Below, in pieces: positions 1 through 5,530 of a stretch of 7,928 bases of DNA. Within the stretch, counting starts at the first letter, position 1; the number at the start of each line of letters is the position of its first letter. Both the position numbers and the translations under genes were made by a program. This DNA is from Flavobacteriales bacterium (GTDB taxonomy: Bacteria > Bacteroidota > Bacteroidia > Flavobacteriales > UBA7430): contig JANXFM010000092.1 in the NCBI GenBank assembly GCA_024959975.1, forward strand, positions 1 to 7,928, read 5' to 3'. The notes beneath the pieces are model-generated. The model had not been told where the DNA came from and did not search any database. It saw only the letters and a list, made by a program, of their open reading frames with translations.

Positions 1-1167
1 ATCTCTTACAGTTGCTTCGTACTGACCGGGCTTAATTCTTTTAAGAGTCACATTTTTACCGGACACCTGTAAATCTTCAGGAGAAAATCCGGGTGCAGAC
101 ACATCAATGGGATTAGGTACACCTCTGTAGAATACATTCATCTTAGTAGGTGACACTACCGCCATAGGCTTAGCTACTTCGTATTCAAAAACCTCATCGT
201 AAGGAATAACTCCTTTTTCTGTTGTAAGTAAGATTCGAGCAGCTCTTTTTTGTGTTCCCAAACCTCTTGCAACAACATTGTATTGTCCTATTCCTAACTT
301 TGAAACATCAATCGTATCAGAACCTGAAAAGTCCGGAGTACCATCTTCATTAAATGAATTCGTTACAATAATTTCAGGCGTTTGTGTTGTATCAAATGCT
401 GCAAGAGAAATTTCAGCTCTAAAACTATCACCCTGCATGATGTAGTTCTTAGGTGCCATAACCTGGGCAATAGCAGTCGTAAATTTCATATCATCAGCAG
501 ATACGCCGGAATACAATGACTCAACAATTTTAGACTCAATCGTTGATCCATCAACCTGATACTGTGACAAAAATGTTAAAACTGCAATTAATGGTACATT
601 GTTAAATGTCCCTTCCTCCCACGACATAAATATGCCGTCTTTCAACACATCGTCAGTATCAAGATTTGAAGTAATCATATTTTTTAGTTCCTCATCATTC
701 TGAACAACTTCAAGTTCTAATAAAAAATCTCTGTATGAATCAATTTTTAAACGAAATTCTTTCCCTTTTACATCGGGCTTCATTAGCATTAAATTTGAAA
801 CCTTAGATTTATTATCTGCACTTTTTAATTCTATGCCATCCTCTTTGTAACCACCTGTATTTTGAATTAACAGATCATTAAGCTCTGTAATATACGTCCT
901 AAAGCCTTCTGCCTCATTTTGAACCAATTGAGCTATTTCATATTGAGAACCAACCTTCTCAGGAAAATTTTCAGCACTCTCTTGAAATTGTGAATAGAGA
1001 ATATCTGATTGATGACTAATATTTGATAAATTCGATTTTAGGGAATTGTTAACCTTTGCAAAAGCCTTCAACATATCCTTAGAAATATTCAAAGCCAATA
1101 AAGCAGTCAACACGAGATACATCATGTTGATCATTTTCTGCCTTGGTGAAAGTTTTCCTGAAGCCAT
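1..1167 (-). CDS. gldM: GldM/PorM, T9SS and gliding motor periplasmic shaft protein (partial, C-terminus off window)
   Basis: Inner-membrane protein of the T9SS/gliding motor. One transmembrane helix sits inside the GldL bundle and a long periplasmic part transmits motion to the GldK-GldN ring. I translated the open frame from the ATG at 1167; it stays open for 389 codons to position 1, so about 125 C-terminal residues of a family that is usually near 515 are missing. The N-terminus has the family signature KLSPRQKMINMMYLVL, with Arg9 just before a single hydrophobic helix (about residues 12-28). Residues 30-225 look helical (domain D1). Residues 228-325 and 328 onward look like the beta-rich domains D2 and D3, the latter containing the family-typical stretch MNVFYRGVPNPIDVSAPG (343-360). 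The last Ig-like domain (D4) lies outside the window. It starts 30 bp after gldL, so it is very likely co-transcribed, and gldN is expected next. AGGT lies a few bases before the ATG. Identification is by recalled family motifs and gene order. Confidence 0.95.
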   Translation of the reverse strand, partial: MASGKLSPRQKMINMMYLVLTALLALNISKDMLKAFAKVNNSLKSNLSNISHQSDILYSQFQESAENFPEKVGSQYEIAQLVQNEAEGFRTYITELNDLLIQNTGGYKEDGIELKSADNKSKVSNLMLMKPDVKGKEFRLKIDSYRDFLLELEVVQNDEELKNMITSNLDTDDVLKDGIFMSWEEGTFNNVPLIAVLTFLSQYQVDGSTIESKIVESLYSGVSADDMKFTTAIAQVMAPKNYIMQGDSFRAEISLAAFDTTQTPEIIVTNSFNEDGTPDFSGSDTIDVSKLGIGQYNVVARGLGTQKRAARILLTTEKGVIPYDEVFEYEVAKPMAVVSPTKMNVFYRGVPNPIDVSAPGFSPEDLQVSGKNVTLKRIKPGQYEATVRD

Positions 1168-1197
1168 TATACCTACGGTTTAATAATTAATTGCAAA

Positions 1198-1836
1198 TTA
1201 TTTATTACTAACGTTCATAGCACTAAGCATATTTCCGTAAACACCATTTAATGCGTTTAGGTTTTTACTTAATACTGCTAGTTCTTCCTGCATTTGTTGA
1301 GCCTCATTTAATGAATAAGTCATGTTAGCTGCCATTTGACGGGTAGCTTCAGTTTGCTCAATAGAAGATTTCATTTGCTCTTCGTATAATGAATTGATAC
1401 TTTCAAGGTTTTTGGCAGCAGAAGTTACTTGTCTGCTATACTCATTTGTACTCTCAGCAATATCGGATACAGAACCCAATCCATTTGCTGCTTCGTTTAC
1501 TTTTCTTAAACCATCACCCAAACTTTGAATTAGATCCTCATCAACTTTTGCCTTTTCAAGCATATTATCAAGTTCTCTGACAGGACTCTCCTTTCCATCA
1601 TTCATTCCTGCCAATTCAGGGTAAACTATAGACCAATCATATTCAGTATGTGGTTTTTCAAAACCGGATATAAAGAAAATAATAGCTTCAGTAGTTAAAC
1701 CAAGCGTCAACATTAAATCTGCTCCATCCCAGTGTAAGATCTTAAACATCGCTCCTAAGATTACAACTGCAGCACCCCAACCATAAAGTTTGGACATGAG
1801 GTTCTTTCCTTTGTTACTTTCAAAAAATTTAAACAT
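1198..1836 (-). CDS. gldL: GldL/PorL, T9SS and gliding motor proton-channel protein
   Basis: Inner-membrane stator-like subunit; five GldL copies surround two GldM helices and use the proton gradient to drive T9SS export and gliding. The 212-residue protein has two transmembrane helices (about 17-34 and 41-58). Between and within them are the family's key polar residues: Lys32, His35-Trp36 (motif FKILHW), Glu50 inside helix 2 and Glu60 at its end (motif SGFEKP). A conserved-looking W-x-x-VYPEL stretch follows at 68-75. Residues 84-210 are polar, heptad-like and probably a cytoplasmic coiled-coil tail. The chosen start gives 13 residues before the point where other GldLs become similar; Met14 (codon 1795-1797) is an alternative start, but the spacing to gldK (25 bp) and the basic N-terminus fit the first ATG. 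It lies between gldK and gldM with short gaps, the usual gldKLM order. Both the role and the residue functions come from family knowledge. Confidence 0.95.
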   Translation of the reverse strand: MFKFFESNKGKNLMSKLYGWGAAVVILGAMFKILHWDGADLMLTLGLTTEAIIFFISGFEKPHTEYDWSIVYPELAGMNDGKESPVRELDNMLEKAKVDEDLIQSLGDGLRKVNEAANGLGSVSDIAESTNEYSRQVTSAAKNLESINSLYEEQMKSSIEQTEATRQMAANMTYSLNEAQQMQEELAVLSKNLNALNGVYGNMLSAMNVSNK

Positions 1837-1861
1837 AATCTATTTTTTTGTATTCAATAGT

Positions 1862-3187
1862 TTAATACCCAAAGTCTACAGTTTCTACCCCTGCGTATGT
1901 TTTAACGCAACGGAAACCTATGTAACACTTTGAAGTATCCTGATATTCATAATCTTTTGCTGCAACTTGTAAAAATGCACCTACATCTTTCCAGGAACCA
2001 CCTTTAACAACTTTTCTCTTTAACATAGGATGCGCATTTTCATCTGCATTATATGTGTAAAAAGGATTCATATCTGAAACAAACATAGATGCTGTAGGTT
2101 CAAATGGTGTAGATGTCCACTCTGAAACATTTCCTGACATATTAAATAAGTCATAATCGTTTCTCCAATAAGACTCTGAAGGTGCAGTAAACGCATATCC
2201 ATCGGCAATATAATTACCTCTTACAGGCTTAAAATTAGCTAAGAAACACCCTTTACTATTTCGAGAATAAGGACCTCCCCACGGATAAATTGAATGTTCT
2301 TTACCACCACGAGCAGCATACTCCCATTCAGCGTCTGTAGGAAGACGGAATTCAGTTTCATACTTTTGTTGATATGACGTTAACTGTCTCATACGTAAAT
2401 CGGTTCTCCAATGGCAAAATGCAGTAGCTTGCTCCCAGTTAACACCTACTAAAGGATATTCACCATAGGCAGGATGCCAAAAGTAAGTATCAAACATAGG
2501 CTCGTTAAAAGTGTAAGAGAAATCACTCATCCAGACTAAAGTATCAGGATATACATAAACCTCTGCATCATGAACTAAGTTCTGACGCGAAAACCCTTCA
2601 CGATAAGTACCTGTCTCAGGATCGAAACGATTTGCCTTTTTAGCTGCAGGACTTTTATCTACCCAAGAGTATTTGTAACTCCAGGATCGAGTATCAAACC
2701 CTTTTTGTCCCATAATTTGCTCCTCCAAAGGCAAATACATTTCCTCAAGAGTAAGCTCTATTTCCTCATTTCCATCCCAATCAATATCCGCATCCCAATT
2801 AAGATATGGATTATCTAAAAACTCGCCATCAGGAGTTTCCTCGATATATTCATACCCTTCTACCATTCCTTCGGCTAGAAGAGTTCTTGCAATAGAATCT
2901 CTAACCCAATGCACAAACTGACGATATTCATTGTTTGTAATTTCAGTTTGATCCATATAAAACGAATGCATCGTCACTAGTTTCTTTGGTGTCGTATGAG
3001 CGTAAGGAACATCTCCATCATTCGCTCCCATAGTAAATGTGCCTCTTGGAATTTTAACCATTCCATATGGATCAGAAGGGTAAAATTCTGATAACTCCTG
3101 AACACCAACTAGCTCTCCTCTTGATGAAGTACCACAGCTACTAAAAACAGTTGCTGCAATAACTCCAAGTAAAAGTATCTTTTTCAT
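1862..3187 (-). CDS. gldK: GldK/PorK, T9SS ring lipoprotein with an FGE-like (sulfatase-modifying factor) fold
   Basis: Outer-membrane-anchored periplasmic lipoprotein that builds the large T9SS ring with GldN. Residues 1-17 form a lipoprotein signal peptide ending in the lipobox FSSC, with Cys18 as the predicted lipidated residue. From about residue 43 there is a formylglycine-generating-enzyme/SUMF1-type domain: IPRGTFTMG (47-55 region), FYMDQTEITNNEY (76-88), YPLVGVNWEQA (244-254), FRLPTDAEWEYAARGG (280-295), NMSGNVSEW (349-357), VVKGGSW (393-399) and YIGFRC (422-427). An acidic insert at about 118-160 splits the N-terminal part. The two catalytic cysteines that follow KGGS[YW] in true FGE enzymes are replaced by Asp401 and Leu406, so the domain should be structural, as known for GldK. 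Its place directly before gldL separates it from the paralogue GldJ. The start is fixed by the signal peptide. The gap to porP is 41 bp, and I saw no convincing promoter of its own there. Confidence 0.95.
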   Translation of the reverse strand: MKKILLLGVIAATVFSSCGTSSRGELVGVQELSEFYPSDPYGMVKIPRGTFTMGANDGDVPYAHTTPKKLVTMHSFYMDQTEITNNEYRQFVHWVRDSIARTLLAEGMVEGYEYIEETPDGEFLDNPYLNWDADIDWDGNEEIELTLEEMYLPLEEQIMGQKGFDTRSWSYKYSWVDKSPAAKKANRFDPETGTYREGFSRQNLVHDAEVYVYPDTLVWMSDFSYTFNEPMFDTYFWHPAYGEYPLVGVNWEQATAFCHWRTDLRMRQLTSYQQKYETEFRLPTDAEWEYAARGGKEHSIYPWGGPYSRNSKGCFLANFKPVRGNYIADGYAFTAPSESYWRNDYDLFNMSGNVSEWTSTPFEPTASMFVSDMNPFYTYNADENAHPMLKRKVVKGGSWKDVGAFLQVAAKDYEYQDTSKCYIGFRCVKTYAGVETVDFGY

Positions 3188-3228
3188 TTTTGTTGTTTTT
3201 CCTACAATTTACAAATAAGCAGTTCTCA

Positions 3229-4173
3229 CTAATTATAACGAATATTCCTATAATGCGTTGGCAACTTGCCTGGGGGACGCATTTTAAACGAATATCGCAA
3301 CAACACCTCATGCGAACCACTCGATTCAGATTTTAAATCTGAAGTGGTTATATCATACGCATAGCCAAATTTCAGGTTCTCATTAATGTTATAACCTGCA
3401 ATTACAACTACGGCGTCATCTAATCTATAAGTCATTCCACCCCAAAGATGATCACCGTAATTTGCATTTACGTTGAAATCTATCTGAGTAGAAACCTGAT
3501 CTGTTTTAACATATATAGAAGGATGCAAAACAAGTTCACTCGTTACATCATGCTTCCAACCTAAAGTTAAGTAATGATGTCTCTTAAATTGAAGATCTCT
3601 ATCATCATCACCATAAACTGCCAGAGCTTGGTTTAGGTGCGTCACCGAATAACCAATATACAATGACTTCATTCTATAATACAATCCCAAACCTAAATCA
3701 GGAACTACATCATTAGAGTTCATTGCAGGTATGGATGGATCACTCCCACCAGACGTCCCATCAGGGGCCAACCAAACACCATCAACACCAACATCTAAAA
3801 AACCAAAACTAAGACCCAGACCTAACTCTGACTTCTTAGTTAGTTTTGTTTGATAGGCATAAGAAAAATTAATTCCTCTAGTATATTGGTTACCTAACTT
3901 ATCATTCGTCAAACTTATACCAGCTCCACCATGTAAAAAATAAACAGGAGCCTCAACACTTACATGTTGAGTTGCTGGAGCACCATCAAATCCTACCCAT
4001 TGGCTTCGATGTATCGCCAATGCATTAAACTGATCGTGACTACCCGAAAAAGCGGGATTCACCGAATATATATTAAACATATTTAACGAGAACTGTGGAT
4101 CCTGTTGCGCTTTCACCAATCCACTCAGTAACACGAAAAATAGTACTAAAACCTTTTTCATATAATGCATCAT
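3229..4173 (-). CDS. porP: PorP/SprF family T9SS outer-membrane protein
   Basis: Predicted outer-membrane beta-barrel of the PorP/SprF family, which works with the GldK-GldN ring and with secretion or surface anchoring of some T9SS cargo. It carries a Sec signal peptide (MKKVLVLFFVLLSGLVKA, cleavage before Gln23). The mature N-terminus has the family hallmark QDPQFSLNMFNIYSVNPAFSGS, followed by HRSQWVGFDGAPATQ (55-69). The rest alternates hydrophobic and polar residues with many Gly and aromatic residues, as in beta-strands (for example 82-87, 99-108, 116-126, 159-175, 242-290). The 314-residue length is normal for the family. Three in-frame ATGs compete: Met1 (4173), Met2 (4170) and Met5 (4161). 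Met5 would give the cleanest signal peptide because Lys-Lys follows at once, so the true start may be 4161. Its position as first gene before gldK matches the porP-porK-porL-porM order of Porphyromonas gingivalis, which favours porP over sprF as the name. Confidence 0.9.
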   Translation of the reverse strand: MMHYMKKVLVLFFVLLSGLVKAQQDPQFSLNMFNIYSVNPAFSGSHDQFNALAIHRSQWVGFDGAPATQHVSVEAPVYFLHGGAGISLTNDKLGNQYTRGINFSYAYQTKLTKKSELGLGLSFGFLDVGVDGVWLAPDGTSGGSDPSIPAMNSNDVVPDLGLGLYYRMKSLYIGYSVTHLNQALAVYGDDDRDLQFKRHHYLTLGWKHDVTSELVLHPSIYVKTDQVSTQIDFNVNANYGDHLWGGMTYRLDDAVVVIAGYNINENLKFGYAYDITTSDLKSESSGSHEVLLRYSFKMRPPGKLPTHYRNIRYN

Positions 4174-4201
4174 CCGTTCGTTGCACCTAATTTGAGAGGG
4201 C

Positions 4202-4209
4202 TAAAGATA
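4202..4209 (-). promoter_or_regulatory. candidate -7 promoter box for the porP-gldKLM operon
   Basis: On the minus strand these bases read TATCTTTA, one mismatch from the Bacteroidota -7 consensus TAnnTTTG, about 28 bp before the first porP ATG. This would give a short leader. No TTTG-type -33 box stands at the usual spacing of about 19-21 bp; instead the box is preceded by a run of nine T and a TTTTTG. It lies in the 128-bp gap between the arginase-like gene and porP, the widest gap among the T9SS genes and the natural place for an operon promoter. The assignment is by motif and position only. Confidence 0.4.
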
Positions 4210-4301
4210 GAAAAAAAAACAAAAATCATCGGATTTATTACTACAACCTTTTACATCTTTTTTTTTGACATTCAATTTTAAACAAATCTCGTGCCAACAA
4301 A

Positions 4302-5432
4302 CTATAACCTGACTTGCTTTAATAATCTATCAGAAAGCAACCCATCTACAGCCTTTTTATAATCTAAGAATGAGCATGGTAACAAAACCTTATCTGACGA
4401 AGGATTTTTGGGAAGCTCCACCCACCATCGCCCCGACTGTTCACTTTTATAAAATATCAGGTCTGATAATTCCGAACTGACATGAAATCTTTGAAAATTA
4501 TTCCGTTCCTCATCAGGAAAATCATCGTATCTTAAGTGTAGTCCTTCTAGAAAATACCAAATTGCCTGCGCATAAACCTTCACACTTTGACCGTTTTTAT
4601 CCAAGCGCGGGTTTAAATCTGAAAACAATACACTCTTTATCCCATGACTCATTCCGGCATAACGAAACATAGCACACAGAACTTCTGCAGTTATTCCATT
4701 GGGAGATGAATACACAGTTGCTGATGCTTCAGAGTGTTTCACTACCGATAAATCCACGCTCAAGTGATCTAGATCTCTCATGTAAGGCTCCATTTCCTTT
4801 ATGTCCGCATTTACTTCACCTAATCGCAAAAGATTAAAATCCATTTGCTCCAATAAACTAAGCTCATTTGGAGAACATAAATAAGTTTGATACCCAAAAA
4901 GACAATACTTAGACAACAAAGACTCCTTGGAAGCTAAAAGTTGAGATAAAAAAGACCTGGAATGATAATTATCTCCATCCTGAAAATCTAAATACGCATC
5001 TGCTGATGCAAAATTAAGAGGTTTTCCAAAGGCACAATGTCCTTTATATATAGGCGTAATCAAATCATGACCACCCCCTAAAACCAGTAGCACTTTCCCT
5101 TCCCGAATCAAATAAGACGTAAGTTCTTCTAATGCTACGTAGGTATCTTCAACTTTTTGTCCAAGTATAAGGTTTCCTAAATCCAAGACCTTTAGATTCC
5201 ATTCCCCTCGATAAAGCTCATAAAAAGAGGTCCTGATCTCATCGGGTGCAAAAGCACAGGTTTCATTTTTTAAAGACAACCTCCCCTCTGGAACCCCCAG
5301 AATAAAAACATCATAAGAAAACACATCTCCTTGAAAATCCTCGTTGTAAAAATTTACATAAGAACCCAGTCGATCACTAGCATTGGTGTTTAGCTCTAAC
5401 TGATAAGCTTGAAGATACCCATTTAAATCCAT
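4302..5432 (-). CDS. arginase/formimidoylglutamase-fold (ureohydrolase family) protein with a degraded metal site
   Basis: Predicted cytoplasmic protein of 376 residues without a signal peptide. It resembles the arginase-agmatinase-formimidoylglutamase family, whose enzymes hydrolyse guanidino or formimino groups at a two-manganese centre. Visible family blocks are VLLVLGGGHDLITP (114-127), FASADAYLDF (141-150), LDHLSVDLSVV (221-231), SSPNGIT (242-248) and LNPRLDKNGQSVKVYAQA (273-290). Of the six usual metal ligands, His122, Asp145, Asp149 and Asp227 are present. The His of DAHxD is Tyr147 and the second Asp of the SxDxD motif is Ser229; the catalytic Glu of E-x-NP is Asp272. A tail beyond the usual domain (about 300-376) contains RWWVELP (335-341) and PCSFLDY (352-358). 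Activity is therefore doubtful, and I give no gene symbol although automatic annotation would probably call it formimidoylglutamase (hutG). No other histidine-degradation gene is nearby. It is isolated from topA by a terminator. Confidence 0.85.
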   Translation of the reverse strand: MDLNGYLQAYQLELNTNASDRLGSYVNFYNEDFQGDVFSYDVFILGVPEGRLSLKNETCAFAPDEIRTSFYELYRGEWNLKVLDLGNLILGQKVEDTYVALEELTSYLIREGKVLLVLGGGHDLITPIYKGHCAFGKPLNFASADAYLDFQDGDNYHSRSFLSQLLASKESLLSKYCLFGYQTYLCSPNELSLLEQMDFNLLRLGEVNADIKEMEPYMRDLDHLSVDLSVVKHSEASATVYSSPNGITAEVLCAMFRYAGMSHGIKSVLFSDLNPRLDKNGQSVKVYAQAIWYFLEGLHLRYDDFPDEERNNFQRFHVSSELSDLIFYKSEQSGRWWVELPKNPSSDKVLLPCSFLDYKKAVDGLLSDRLLKQVRL

Positions 5433-5436
5433 GCCT

Positions 5437-5444
5437 TAAATATA
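5437..5444 (-). promoter_or_regulatory. weak candidate -7 box for the arginase-like gene
   Basis: The minus strand reads TATATTTA here, one mismatch from TAnnTTTG, and ends only four bases before the ATG at 5432. If used, transcription would begin at or next to the start codon and the mRNA would be nearly leaderless. No -33 box is visible at the usual distance and the sequence is simply A/T-rich, so a chance match is quite possible. The 63-bp space between the topA terminator and this gene must nonetheless contain its promoter unless it depends on read-through. Confidence 0.2.
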
Positions 5445-5453
5445 AAAAAATGG

Positions 5454-5467
5454 TTGTTAGTTGTTAG
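5454..5467. repeat. short tandem repeat, two copies of TTGTTAG
   Basis: Two exact 7-bp copies of TTGTTAG abut, followed by a partial TTAG, in the gap between the topA terminator and the arginase-like gene. On the minus strand this gives a CTAAC-rich stretch about 20-35 bp before the start codon, where a promoter or regulator site would lie. With only two copies, it may be chance or slippage, and I see no dyad symmetry. Confidence 0.45.
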
Positions 5468-5495
5468 TTAGCTAAAAACAGATTACTGCTCTAAT

Positions 5496-5527
5496 AAAAA
5501 ATCCTCACTGATTAGTGAGGATTTTTT
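5496..5527 (-). terminator. Rho-independent terminator of topA
   Basis: A perfect 14-bp inverted repeat (AAAAAATCCTCACT at 5496-5509 and AGTGAGGATTTTTT at 5514-5527) encloses a 4-base loop. On the minus strand it begins three bases after the topA stop codon and its right arm ends in six T, as in an intrinsic terminator. The A-run on one side and T-run on the other make it formally able to work in both directions, but no gene enters from the other side. It separates topA transcription from the arginase-like gene. Confidence 0.9.
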
Positions 5528-5530
5528 GAC

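Noticed and set aside
1862..3187. Reading the gldK gene as a sulfatase-modifying enzyme
   Set aside because: The catalytic cysteine positions are Asp401 and Leu406, a lipobox is present, and gldL and gldM follow directly.
3188..3228. Internal promoter for gldK in the 41-bp gap
   Set aside because: The minus strand has TTATTTG and TAAATTG stretches but neither fits TAnnTTTG with its two-base spacer, and there is no paired -33 box. Co-transcription with porP is simpler.
4211..4225. T-rich run on the minus strand (nine T, G, five more T positions) as a terminator for the arginase-like gene
   Set aside because: No stable GC-containing hairpin precedes it on the minus strand, so only a homopolymer run is left. 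It may be part of the A/T-rich promoter region instead.
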